Source of the DNA: Dryomyza anilis
Lineage: Eukaryota > Arthropoda > Insecta > Diptera > Dryomyzidae
NCBI GenBank assembly: GCA_951804985.1
Contig: OX638134.1
Span: 5,890,001 to 5,954,000 of the forward strand
Reading direction: 5' to 3'
Length of the DNA stretch: 64,000 nucleotides
Below are positions 12,005 to 23,109 of this stretch, in pieces. Below the pieces are notes generated by a model that made no database searches, had not been told where the DNA came from, and saw only the letters and a list, made by a program, of their open reading frames with translations. Each line of letters begins with the position of its first letter. The stretch's first letter is position 1. Position numbers and translations under genes: made by a program.

Positions 12005-12983
12005 TTAATATTTTTTAATAAAAAGTTTTAATTTTTCCGGAACCCCTTCCATTAATGTTGTAATGGTAGTGTCCGACACCCTCACAGCTGCTGAAGACCA
12101 CTTTCTTTTAAAGTCTTGAAGGTCTTTGGCCACTTTTTTTGTTGTCTTCATCTCCCTTTTTACTAAAGCCCAGTATCTCCCAATCGGCCTGGGTTCTGGA
12201 CAGTTTGGTGGATTGGCTTCTCTAGGCACCAAAATCACTGCATTTTGTTGGATCCACTCTAAGGCCGTTTTGCTGTAGTGACATGAAGCGAGGTCAGGCC
12301 AAAAAAATGTGGACACTTCGTGTTGGCGTAAAAATGGAAGCAATCTCTTTTGCAAGCATTCCTTCACATATATTTCGCTATTAATTGTACCCGATGTCAC
12401 GAATGAGCTGATCGTTTTTCCACAACTGCAAATTGCCTGCCAAACAAGGAATTTCTTTGGGAATTTTGTCATTTTTTTTTATTTGAATTTTTCAGCGACA
12501 TTTCCTCGAGAATCGGCTGTATAAAATTCCTGAGAAAAGTCCGCTAAAACATAAGTTTCGTCGTCCATTATGCAGCAATCGAATTTTTTAAAAAATTCTT
12601 GGTTCAGCTTTTTAGCTCGCGGTTTCATTCTTGACGGCATTTCTATCCGGATCTTTTTGGACCTTGTACGTCTTCAACCCAGCTTCTTTCTTAGTCCTGC
12701 GCACGAAAGATTCTCGCCTTTCTCGCCAATTTCCTTCCGGATATGCTTGGATCTTTCTTTAAAATATTCACAACCTTCTTCGACTTTTCACGATCATGTG
12801 GGCCTTTTTTTTACCAGAACATTTCTTCCGATCAATACTCAGGTCTTCCTTAAAGCGGTTGATAACGCGAGAAATGGTCTTAGGGTTAGCCCCTACCTCC
12901 TTGGCAATTTTTTGAAAAGACCAACTAGGTTCTTTTTGAAAATTTTTAATTATATTTTCTCGCACTTCTACTTCGTTTACCAT
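12005..12983 (-). pseudogene. Broken Tc1/mariner (DD37E-type) transposase
   Basis: This would encode the cut-and-paste transposase of the surrounding element. Reading leftward, an intact start at 12983-12981 gives MVNEVEVRENIIKNF and a helix-turn-helix segment (SFQKIAKEVGANPKTISRVI) up to a stop at about 12768. The second DNA-binding segment is split by a frameshift near 12,705. The first catalytic Asp is kept in MDDETYVLADFS (about 12568-12533), and an in-frame TAA follows just before 12473. The last open part (12472-12005, 155 residues) holds the second catalytic Asp in WPDLASCHYS. The third catalytic position, Glu in PIE of relatives, is Gly here (RPIGRYW), consistent with one GAG to GGG change. 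Several independent lesions mean the protein cannot be made or active. Confidence 0.92.
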
Positions 12984-13109
12984 TTTCGCGTTAAATAAAT
13001 TTTGTATTGACTATAACTGAAACAAATTATTTTCTGCCATTTAATTCAAAGCTACTATGATCAAATTTTTTAATTTGAATCTTGCAAGAGCACATTATGG
13101 GAAGATATG

Positions 13110-13137
13110 TAACGGACAATTTTATTCGACGCAGTCC
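13110..13137 (-). repeat. Right TIR of DD37E transposon
   Basis: 28-bp terminal inverted repeat, reverse complement GGACTGCGTCGAATAAAATT..., followed by TTA. Confidence 0.92.
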
Positions 13138-13140
13138 TTA

Positions 13141-13320
13141 ATAAAATTAAATTATTTTAAACTAGCTGGACCTGTGCACGACTCGTGCAAAGATTTTCTG
13201 AATACATGGATATGGAGTGATTTTATTAATATAAAGAACATTTTTATTATTTATTTTCGATAGTCTGGGTTTGGTGGGTTCCATTATATATATTCCAAAT
13301 TTTAAGTAAATTTCGTGCAG
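13141..13320. repeat. Possible fragment of a GGACC...TTCG interspersed repeat
   Basis: The phrase AGCTGGACCTGTGCACGACT, followed by AT-rich DNA and a GTCTGGGTTTGGTGGG segment, resembles the start of the repeat at 28930 (GAGCTGGACCCGTTCACAGC). The match is short, so this is tentative. Confidence 0.35.
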
Positions 13321-13695
13321 TGGTTTTTTGTTTTTGTCTTTGTGTTTTTACTTTTTTGTGTTTTTGCTTTTGTGTCATTGCTTTTATTTTTAACTTTGAG
13401 ATTTGCTTTAGCTTTTATTTTTAATTTTATTTGTTTGTTTTTGTGTTTTGCTTTGGTTTCGGGTTTTTGTTTTTGCTTTTGTTTTTGTGTTTAGCTTTTG
13501 ATTTTGTTTGTGTCTTTGCTTTTGTGTTTTAAATTAGTTTTTGCGTTTTGTTTTTGTGGTTTTGCATTTGTGTTTTATTTTGTATTTATGGTTTTCTTTT
13601 TTTGTTTGGTTTTGATTATGTGTGTCTGTTCTGTTCTGTTTTGTTTTATTTTCTTTTCTTTTACTTTTTTGTTTTTGCTTTTACTTAAGTGTATG
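13321..13695 (+). repeat. TTTTTGTTTTTGCTTTTGTG low-complexity tract
   Basis: A degenerate T/G-rich tract built from TTTTTGT, TTTTGCT and TTTGTGT words. The 68-residue open frame at 13498-13704 is its translation (F/L/C-rich) and is not a gene. Confidence 0.9.
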
Positions 13696-13960
13696 TGTAA
13701 ATAAAATAAAATAATAACAATTTAAATAAAATAAAAAGGTTAAATTAATTTTTAAAAAATATGTTATATAACCATAAGTTAAAATTAAATATAATAAAAT
13801 TCAAAATAACATAAAATTTGAGTTTAAATAAAAACTAAAACAATACAAAAAAAATAAAACAATACAAAAGTGAAAAGCCTAAAAAATTAAGAAAACGCAA
13901 AAAAAAGAAATTAATAAATTGAAGAATTCAAAATAGATAAATATAAAATAATACTTATAA
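13696..13960. repeat. AATAAAATAAA low-complexity tract
   Basis: A-rich sequence similar in composition to the one left of the DD37E element (11,500-11,866). Confidence 0.7.
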
Positions 13961-15060
13961 AAGTATTACTTCAGATATATTATTTCCATTGAAAAGTGTA
14001 TACAGTGCTATTCTTAATCATTTCATTTAATAACAAGATCCTTCTGTTAATACCCGCATCCTTTAACTTAAGCCTAAAGCCTTCTTTTACTCCTCATCGT
14101 CGTCCTGTGCTTTTGTACCTGCTGACACCGGAACCAATGCAAAACAATTTTCCGACACCACAAAATGCATGTTTATTAATTAAGAACATTTGTTTTCATT
14201 AAAACGATTTAATTGAGCATAAAACTTGGCGCCAGCAGAACAGCCGCCGCAGACGACGTCAACAACAACACAGCAAAAATACCCTACAACCTCACATCCG
14301 CCGACGAAACCCTTTTTTCCAGCATCGAATTTATTTATTTATGATAAAAGTATTTGCTGTGTACTGCGTATTCATAATAATAATTAATTTCGCGTATTAA
14401 ATGGTTTTTCCGACGGCGAATGTACAGTGGGTGAAATTTTGATAAAAGTCGGTAAATTTTGAAGACAAAAACGTGAAAAATATGAATATGCTCTGTGGAA
14501 AATTTTCATGGTGATTTTAATAGGTCTTCTTAAATTTCAAAATAATTTTGAGCATCATAAATAAATGACGATTAAATGACATGTGGATCAGATAAAGTAG
14601 CTAATGCTGTTATAAGTTATGACATTCTTAATTTTGGATGAGGTAAGTGCAGAATGGACACTCAATACAGTTCTTTTTCTTCTGTAAAATTCATTTTCTA
14701 AGCGGTATTCGAAAATGTAGATAGGCTGTATTGCAGTATCACCGACGATATTTATTTTCAGACGAATAATTATATCCGACACTGCTCAAGACGATTTTTC
14801 TTATAAGATTTTTCCGATCATGTAACGTTTTTTTATATTAAAAAAAATCAAGATATGTAAAAAATGGTATTCGAAATTTTGCCACAATTTATAATTTGTT
14901 CAATTGTCCTTAATTCTTATATCTACATATAAAAAAAAATATTTAACGTAAATATAGCAACTGAGATTAATTGATTCAATTAATATAATTAATTGTATAT
15001 ATGAAATGGCTTTTCTATATAATTCGAGGGTCTTAATTTAAATGCATACTCAGTGTTTTC
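13961..15060. other. Intergenic sequence, no gene seen
   Basis: Mostly AT-rich. About 14225-14330 is G+C-richer (CGCCAGCAGAACAGCCGCCG) and rich in CAACAACA. Short open frames at 13996-14202 and 14588-14782 have no recognisable domain. Confidence 0.45.
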
Positions 15061-15155
15061 CTACACTCAAAATAAGTCAGTAACATTAACAAAAAAAGGT
15101 TGCTGAAATAGCAAAAATGTTTGCTGGAAAAAGAAAGCGTCGGATTTTTCTGAAA

Positions 15156-16242
15156 CAGCAAACGGAAGTTTTTTTACGCATTTAGCTCAAAATCTAATGA
15201 AAAAGAGCTCAATTTACACAAAAAAAAACTCAATTTATTTTTGTTACTAAACAAAGAGAGAATTAAAATATGTTTATATGTATTACAGTCATTGATTACA
15301 TCAAATTTTTATAAGTAAAATACATAAGAAGATGGTACAAAAAATAATTTCCAATTCATCATTTCCAATCCAACAATAAATGGAAATCTGCTTTAATTGA
15401 AACCAACGATTTTATTTTAAAAGACTGTGATATCGGGATCAACAATATCTAAAATTTGCAAAATTTTATCTGTAAAATTAAACCTTTTTTTAATCTGAAT
15501 AATTACTTCTATATAGAAATTTCTGCAAGTTTCCATAATTTCAGTTTTCAAGAGTAAAGAATTTTCGCCACCAATTTCGATTAAACTGGCTTGCCTTAAT
15601 ATTCCAATGTATTGGTATGTTTTGATCCCTTATAAATTCTATATTTATATAATTCGATAATTTTTCTTTAACATGTGCTCAGACTTAAACTTATATGTAT
15701 AACATTGGTCTTTCAGTTTGAAAAATCGTAATGGAAATTAGTTTACAAACTGAAAGCATATGCCATAAATTCCATATAAATTCTCATCTAAAATTTCAAG
15801 CATGTATTCAGTTGTTTTAGATGGATCTTCAAATACCTCTAATCACAAATAAGATTTCAAAGCATCATACTGTTCTAAAATTCTGTCAACACATGATTTC
15901 ACCAAAAGCCAACGAGTGACAATTGGCGACAGTATTCTATGAATGTCTACTTTAAAATACTCTTGAAATTCTCTAAATTTTTCCTGCCGGTGGTAACTTC
16001 AATTGAAATGGGATCCTATATTTCTTAGTAAATCCTCAATTTTAGTAGGTAATTTCAGACAAGCTTTTTTTGTGTATTATATGACAATATTTCAGTGATG
16101 TTGACATATTAACGATAAAATAATATCTAAAAATGTAAAAACATTTTGAATAACTCAGAAAAGACCAAAAAAACCCAACACGGGCTCAAAAATGTTGAAA
16201 AAGCACGGATTTTGAGCTAAAACTCAAAAAGTGGCAACACTG
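15156..16242 (-). mobile_element. hAT transposon relic
   Basis: The right boundary, read on the minus strand, is CAGTGTTGCCACTTTTTGAG followed by TTTTAGCTCAAAATC, a hAT-like terminus (CAGTGTTGCCA). The left boundary is less certain: CAGCAAACGG at 15156 leads into GCATTTAGCTCAAAATC, which matches the subterminal part only. An 8-bp target duplication was not found. The body carries the hAT transposase pseudogene. Confidence 0.65.
15410..16110 (-). pseudogene. hAT-family transposase pseudogene
   Basis: Conceptual translation of the minus strand in changing frames gives phrases typical of the animal hAT/ZBED-like transposase C-terminal half: LKLPTKIEDLLRNIGSHFN, then EKFREFQEYFKVDIHRILSP with TRWLLVKSCVDRILEQYDAL, and further on CRNFYIEVIIQIKKRFNF and KILQILDIVDPDI. 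In-frame stops (after GSHFN, after DALKSYL) and frameshifts interrupt it, so it is dead. The N-terminal zinc finger part is not recognisable. Confidence 0.8.
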
Positions 16243-16507
16243 CATGTGTAGGAAATGTTGGTTTTAATCTGTATTTCAAAAAACTGTCTAAGAATTATAG
16301 ACGCATTAGCTACAGCAACCAAAAATGTCTAGTGACTACAGCACATCTAGTGCATTATCACTACACTAGCGACATGCTTAGCAGAGACACAACCCGTTCT
16401 TGTATACACTATTTTTTCAACAAACTGTTCGCTATGTTAAAGTTTGCTGTTAAAATTTAGCAAATCAGTGTTTGCTATTAATGGCGAAATATTTATTTTG
16501 AGTGTAG

Positions 16508-17729
16508 TACGTACGTTATGATGTTCGCCATCTATTTCAAAAAAAAAATCGGATATTGTAAATATTATAGGTACACACAGAAAAGTATTGCAAGAAAGAA
16601 AATATTATTGATACACACAAAAAAATGGTTGAACACGAAATAAAGTACATTTTATTTGTAACCAACTTAATTGATTTAAATGAAATTTCCATAAATTAGT
16701 TGACGGAAGTGCAACTTAAAAGTTAAGTGGCACTTAAAATGTTTATCATATACAAACACCAAATTGTTCTAAAACTATTCTAAATAGGTTTTAGTCTACA
16801 CTATATCTCTTTTAGTGTCGTCTAAAGAACCGACTTTTCAGTTGACAGAATCGAATAGGTTGTTTTTGTACTGATTTGTGAAACATTTTCAATTTTTTAA
16901 ATGTGCTAATTTAAGAATAAATATTTCTTTCAAATACTCTTCAAGTTTTCATCAATTTGTCACACTGTACAACACTGAATTAAAATGGTAGATGGTGCTG
17001 GCAAAATGTGCGCGGTTATTATAGAAGGTTTTTTTTTTGTTCTACTCGTTGACTCGACGCCATTTAAAGCAATTAATTTAACGTTCAATTCAGTGATATT
17101 ATTACCAAAGCCTTGTGGGGGGTTTTTAAGAGTTGTGCGTAAATATTTCGCAACATGAATAAAACAAAATAAACTGCAACAACTATGAATAAAAAGAAAA
17201 ATTTGTACAAAACAAGTGCTAAAGTTGATAATACGTCCGTGAAAGTTGTACAGCGGAACGTCCATCAGGGGAGCAATTAAAAGAGCAACAACAATAGAGG
17301 AAACTCAAGTAAATGATGGCCTTTTATAGGTTAGGGGTGCATGCGGTGCAGATTCACCGGAAGGGTTGTCTTCTTGTTTAACTTTCAAACAATAAATATG
17401 GGGGAAGGGGAGGAAAGTGGGGGAAGAGGATTTGGGGCATAAATATAATAAACGGGATACTTGTTTCCATTTAAGAAGCACGCAACGCAGTTCTTAAAAA
17501 CTTGGCAAAGAATATGAAATCCATTAGAATGACTAGGTCCCGCAAACGGGGGACGGAACGGCATCACTTCACACGCGGTTGACTTGGCGCATCCGAGTGG
17601 TGCTATGTGGTAAGTAAGGAAGTGGCTATAAATGTATGAACTGGCACAATGAATCATATTAAAAGCATGGCAAAAAGGATCTTATTGGGAGGAAATACGT
17701 ATGCGAAAAAAACTGGGTGTTTTGCATAA
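16508..17729. other. Intergenic sequence, no gene seen
   Basis: The left part (16,550-16,950) is AT-rich. About 17,270-17,690 is less AT-rich with unique sequence (GTGCATGCGGTGCAGATTCA, CGGCATCACTTCACACGCGG). The open frames 16960-17265 and 17385-17657 have no recognisable domain. Confidence 0.45.
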
Positions 17730-18935
17730 AATAATTTTTAGTCAAAATTTTAATTTTTTAGTGAAAAATTTAATTTTTAGTGAAAAATTGAATTTTTAGT
17801 GAAAAATTGAATTTTGAGTGAAAATTGAATTTTGAGTGAAAAATTTAATTTTGAGTGAAAAACTGGTTTTTGAGTGAAAAATTGAATTTTTAGTGAAAAA
17901 TTGAATTTTGAGTGAAAACTTAATTTTGAGTGAATAATTGAATTTTGAGTGAAAAACTGATTTTTGAGTGAAAAATTGAATTTTGAGTGAAAATTTGAAT
18001 TTTGAGAGAAAAATGGAATTTTGAGTGAAAACTTAATTTTGAGTGAATAATTGAATTTTGAGTGAAAACTTAATTTTGAGTGAAAAATTTAATTTTGAGT
18101 GTATATTTTAACGAAGAATTTAATTTTTCAATGAAAATTTGAATTTTAAGTGAATAATTGAAATTTGAGAAATAAAATATTGAGTGAACATTTGAAATTG
18201 GAATGAAAAATTAAAATTTGGATAAAAAATTTAATATTGATTGAATAATTGAATTTTAAGTGAAAATTTGAATATTGAGTGAGAAATTGAATTTAGAGTG
18301 GAAAATTTAATTTTTCGTGAAAAATTGAATTTTAAGTAAAAATTTAATTTTGAGTGAAAAGTTGAATTTTGAGTGAAAATTTAATTTTTAGTGAACATTG
18401 AATTTTGAGTGAACATTGAATTTTAAGTGAAAAATTTAACTTTGAGTGACTAATAAATTTGTAGTGTAAATTATATTTTTAACGAAGAAAACAATTTTCA
18501 ATGAAAATTGGAATTTTAAGTGAATAATTGAAATTTGAGTAAAAATTTTAATTTTTAGTGAAAAATGCAATTTTAAGTGAAAAATTGAATTTTGAGTGAG
18601 TAATTTAATTGTGAGTGAAAATTTATTTTTTTTTGTGAAAATGCAATTTTGGGTGAAAAATTTAATTTTGAGTGAAAATTTAATTTTTAATGAACATTGA
18701 ATTTTGAGTGAACATTGAATTTTAAGTGAAAAATTTAACTTTGAGTGACTAATTAAATTTTTAGTGAAAATTAAATTTATAGTAAACATTGAATTTTGAG
18801 TAAAAAAATTAAGTTTTTGATTTCTGAGTGAAAAATTGAACATTTAATATAAAATTGAAAAATTTAATTTTGTATGAGAATAATAAATTTTTGGTGAACA
18901 ATTGAATTTGAAATTAAAATTGAGTGAGTATTTTT
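17730..18935 (+). repeat. 19-bp minisatellite array 3 (GAGTGAAAA variant)
   Basis: Degenerate tandem copies of AATTTTGAGTGAAAAATTG, a TTTTTAGTG-to-TTTTGAGTG version of the array 1 unit in the same orientation. A block near 18,360-18,480 (TGAACATTGAATTTTGAGTG, then AACTTTGAGTGACTAA) is repeated near 18,680-18,760, which indicates a duplication of about 310 bp. The 135-residue minus frame at 18436-18843 is a translation of the repeat. Confidence 0.93.
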
Positions 18936-20088
18936 GACACTTACCCTGTTGTAATTTTGTTTTTAGCATTTTTTTAGTATTGCATATCCGCAAATGTATT
19001 TTTAAAATATTTCGCAAATACAAATATTGCAGCACATTGCAATGTAAAAACTGAAAAAAAGAAGAATAATATACAATATAGAAAAAACATAGAATGGAAA
19101 TAGAAATAAAAATGCGCAAATTAAAACATAAAATCAATAAAGAAAAATAAAAAAAAAAAACAAAAGTATTGATGCCGTTGCAATAATTTTTTAGTTGTTG
19201 TTGCGCGCGATTTGGTATTTTGCAGCAAATGTCAATTTTTACGAATTTTTATGGTTTTTATGCGATCGCCTGCAACAGCATACTGCGCGTCACTCCCCCT
19301 ACCCACTACATAGAAGTACCACTCGGTCTTCCCTGTAACATACCTCCTTCCCACTTACTCTTCATGCCATCGTCGCATGTTTCATAAACGAATCTAATTT
19401 GATTGCAAAGCACGAATAGAAAACAAATTCAAATTGACAGCGTCGCGCAGTGCGACGTAACGCAACTTCAGTCAAAATTGCGACGCCTCGCCTCGTTTCG
19501 CGTTCGGCGTTCGACGTTTTAAATGCGGAAAAAGTGCAAAAGTCATGGTGATGACGAAGGCGTCGCGAATCACATGCAGCACGATTCAATGTACAAACCA
19601 AACGGAACCAACATTTCAAGTCATTTGTACGAACGAAACGGAATCAAGAAATAATCGCACGAAACGATATTGGAAAACGTCATAAAAATATGCGACATTT
19701 CGTTTTTATTACTTTTAAAAACTTTATTTGCACTTCGATGTTTTTTTTTTTGATTTCTTTTTCATTTTTAGCTCGTATTGTTGTAGTTGTTATTTTTACT
19801 TGGTTTTACACCCACACCCACTCGTACACCTACCCACCGTAAATTTCAGCGGAGCAGTGTGGGTTTGTCCGGTGCTGAAACTGTAAACAGGGTTTACACT
19901 GTCAGTATTAAATTATTGAAATTATTTTTATTATTTCCATTAAAAATTCTCGATAAATTAATATAAAATATGTCCATACCAAAAAATGTTAAACCTTTTT
20001 TATAATTATTTTAAATATATTATTTGAAAAAAAAATTTCGAAATTTAGTTAAAATTATTCGGAAAATATACTTTAACTATTGTTTGCA
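18936..20088. other. Unique intergenic island
   Basis: 19,190-19,700 is the least AT-rich part, with GCGATCGCCTGCAACAGCAT and several CGTCGC words. The minus-strand frame at 19362-19619 has no domain. Unique sequence of this kind between repeat arrays may be regulatory, but I see no diagnostic motif cluster. Confidence 0.4.
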
Positions 20089-20090
20089 TA

Positions 20091-20137
<47 letters not shown>

Positions 20138-20142
20138 ATTAA

Positions 20143-20201
<59 letters not shown>

Positions 20202-20216
20202 ACAAATAAATAAATA
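20089..20216 (+). repeat. (AAAT)n microsatellite
   Basis: About 31 copies of TAAA with single-base interruptions (AATT, AACA). Confidence 0.97.
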
Positions 20217-20829
20217 CAGAATGCAGTTAAAAAATACAGATGAAATATTTTATGCAGATTTGTGCATTTTTTAATGACATTAAAATACAGTTAAAATAAA
20301 TGCATATGTAGTGCGTTTAGCTTGAAGTTAAATAAATGTAGGAAAGGAGTTTACGGACGGACACTACTTTTGACAATCGTACTGTATAGACAAAGGAAAT
20401 TCGAAAAAGCTAAGACGGTGTAATTATAATAGGAAAATAGAAATAAAACAATAAAAGTAAGTTAAAAATTAATACTCAAACATTAAACACAAATAAATAT
20501 ACCTCGTATAATTTAAAGGCGAACCATATAAATACAGAATGTAGTCAAAATAAATGCAAATGTAGTAATTTATCTACATTATGAATGGGATATACTTTCA
20601 TATTTCAACGAAAAAATGAATTAATTTACTTTATTTTTTTGAAAATAGCAGTAAAAAGCAGTATTTAAATTGACTAAGCATTTGTAAAAGTTATAAATAA
20701 AATATTACTTGATCCAGAGGGTTTTAGTCCCCTCTCAGAGATTCAAATAAAAATTGCTAAATATCAGCAAATTTCGCGTACACTTTATTTTTTGAATTAT
20801 TTTTAAACAGTAGCTGAGACAATCCCTTG
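20217..20829. other. No feature seen
   Basis: AT-rich sequence. The phrase AATACAGAATG/CAGTTAAAA(A)TACAG/AAATGCA recurs loosely near 20,215, 20,280 and 20,530, but not regularly enough to define a repeat. Confidence 0.45.
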
Positions 20830-21549
20830 CCCTAGTAGAAATTTGCCCGATGCGCCATCGGGAAATGATCGTGTTTTCGTTGGGTAAGCCCTATTAGAGA
20901 ACATATGATCATTGCCTTTGCATGCCCTTATCATGCTTACCCGGTATGAATACCGGGGTTTACATTATCTAAATAGTCAATGTTCCCGATCATTGCTAAA
21001 TTATTTGTTCCTCATATCGAAATTAGCATCAGGCAATGAGAAATACCCAATTATGCTCGGGCTCAGACAAGGCAATTGTCGGGTAAATATTAAAATGGTA
21101 CATGAGTAGAAATTCTACACCCTAGTAGAAATTTTGGTAGGGTCATGGTCATGAAGTGATCATGTCATTATTTGAGATGATCGGGATATGACGAGGCCCA
21201 TAATGTCCTTGTAACGCAGTGTCCTGATCATGTCTTGACCTCAGGCCATGATCATGTACTGATCGGGCAATTCCCCATTTTATTATTTACCCGACAATAG
21301 CCTTGTCAGAGCCCGCGCATAATAGGGTTTCTCTCATTAAATCTCGATCATTGTCTGATGCTAATTTTGTTATGAGGAACAAATAATGTAGCTATGATCG
21401 GGAACATTGACTATTTAGATAATGTAAACCCTGATATGGTAAGCATGATAAGGGCATGCAAAGGCAATGATCATATTTTATCTAATAGAGCTTACCCAAC
21501 GAAAACCCGATCATTTCCCGATGGCGCATCGGGCAAATTTCTACTAGGG
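20830..21549. mobile_element. Foldback element, about 265-bp inverted arms
   Basis: The left arm runs from CCCTAGTAGAAATTTGCCCG at 20830 to about 21095. The right arm is its inverse, about 21270 to 21549. The first 42 nt are identical between arms and the rest stays around nine-tenths identical with small indels, through ATGATCATTGCCTTTGCATG and AATAGTCAATGTTCCCGATC. The loop of about 175 bp is rich in GATCATG and begins with another CACCCTAGTAGAAATTTTGG. There is no coding capacity. A diverged fragment lies at 45700-45785. Confidence 0.92.
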
Positions 21550-22680
21550 ATGTACTTTATTTGTATATTAACACGTTATTCCTTAAATTTATAGTTTTTT
21601 CACATTAAATCACAGAAAGGTTTCGTACGGGACAAAAATTTAAACTGCGATTTAAAAAAAAAATTAAATAAAAAATATTTTTTTTATATAAAACGTTTTT
21701 AAAATTTATTTAAAAAAATCTACCAATATTTATTTTCTATACTTTTTACTTAATTTTCTACTTCATAAAACAATATGAAATCTTTGTAAACCCTGTCTGT
21801 CACATTACTACAAGAGGTTCCAATTGGTCTACAATTGGACACTGCAGTGACTGCTACTTGAAATCGACTTCCTGGTATTCAGTCTCACACTTGGCCACAA
21901 TTTAGCTAACACCCAAGAAACTCACGCGCAATTGGTAAAAATTTCTTTAATTGGAAAAGTTGAAAAATCAACATCGACGACAACGTTGTCAAACGCCAGG
22001 CGAAATGGCAAAAACAAGCTGCTAAAAGTAAAACAAAAATACTATGCTGTTCATAAATCAAGTAGTTACGCAAAAAAAAGAGAAATAAAAATATAAAAAT
22101 TTAAAAAAAGAAAATATAAAAACTTCGATTGGGCTTCTTTCTTATTTGAAAATTGCAATTTATTAGTCACCTTGTTGGTGCAGACTGTGTAGGTGGGTGG
22201 TTGACAGGGTGGGTGGCAGGTTGCTGCCAACACACATTTGTATTTAATGCTTTTGCTCATTTAATTCATAATTGAGTCGTTGTCGCCCCTCGCGCACTTT
22301 CGAGTTATGGCTCATTTGATTTAATTGAAATTCATGAATTATGACCACTGCAGCAAGTGACATGGTTTGAGTTTGATTATTTGGTTGGGAAAAGATTTAA
22401 ATATATTTTTGTGCAAATGTTTTCACTGCAGTGGGTACAAATTTGCGTCACGTTTTTAAGAAATTTTCATGATATTCAAAGATGTAAATGGATGCAAAAT
22501 TATATGAAAATGAGCGGGGTTTAAGTGAAAACAAACCTAAATAAATATTTATTTATTTGTTAAAGTAATGTTTTATTTTACTTTTTTAACAGAAAATTTA
22601 TTAGACATAAAAATTATATGATTGAATTAAGGTCTAAATGGTTAAAGTAATAAATAAATCCAGTATAAAACAATGCCCCA
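21550..22680. other. Intergenic sequence, no gene seen
   Basis: Unique-looking sequence, partly less AT-rich at 21,800-22,020 and 22,180-22,360. Short frames at 22066-22260 and nearby have no domain. Confidence 0.4.
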
Positions 22681-22719
22681 TAAATAGATACCCACACGCA
22701 GAGAAATAATATGGTTGCG

Positions 22720-23105
22720 ACATGATCGCGACAACCATACTATGCTCTTTACAATCATAGATGGTTGTTACAATTAAAGTATAGTATTTTCAATTTTATT
22801 TCAACAATAATAAGGTCGCTTTAATCATATTATAGTAGACAATTTATTATAACATTATTTTATTTCTGAAAAACCAAAATATGGTTGATTATAACCATGT
22901 TATGATTACGATAAAGACTCCCACGAACAAAATAATATGATCAATGGTCACGTAGGACCATAGTATGGTTGTATTAAATGTAATATGGTAACTTAGGACC
23001 GTATTATGGTTGTGTGATATCTGGATATGGTCACTGACAACCTTAGTATGGTTGTGTGGAATCATAATATAGTCAGTGACAACCATAATACGGTTGTGTG
23101 AAATA
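22720..23105. repeat. Palindrome-bearing 42-bp repeat (ACCATAGTATGGTTGT)
   Basis: A 16-bp near-palindrome, ACCATAnTATGGTTGT, recurs at 22957, 22998, 23040 and 23082 with a spacing of 41-42 bp. More diverged or half copies lie upstream from 22,720 (CAACCATACTATG, AATATGGTTG, ATAACCATGTTATG). The linking sequence GTGTGGAATCATAATATAGT is also shared. Confidence 0.85.
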
Positions 23106-23109
23106 TCAC

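Larger units (their letters stand above)
11867..13138 (-). mobile_element. Tc1/mariner DD37E-type transposon (inactive)
   Basis: Inverted terminal repeats of 28 bp at 11868-11895 and 13110-13137 (GGACTGCGCCGAATAAAATT at the left end) match at 26 of 28 positions. TA lies at 11865-11866 and 13139-13140. The transposase relic fills the interior on the minus strand. At 1,272 bp it is a full-length copy for a mariner-type element, and only the reading frame has decayed. The spacing of 37 residues between the second and third catalytic positions puts it with the DD37E group known from insects. Confidence 0.92.
15061..16507. mobile_element. Outer TIR element containing hAT relic
   Basis: The perfect inverted ends CTACACTCAAAATAA (15061-15075) and its complement (16493-16507) bound 1,447 bp. 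Sequence just inside both ends is rich in TTTGCT(G/A) words (GCAAAAATGTTTGCTGG at the left, AAGTTTGCTGTTAAAATTTA at the right). The simplest reading is a small non-autonomous TIR element that was later hit by a hAT transposon. No clear target-site duplication was seen. Confidence 0.7.

Noticed and set aside
12570..12998. 142-residue + strand open frame
   Set aside because: It is the antisense shadow of the DD37E transposase relic.
18436..18843. 135-residue minus frame (FSLKI/FTQN repeats)
   Set aside because: It is a translation of minisatellite array 3.
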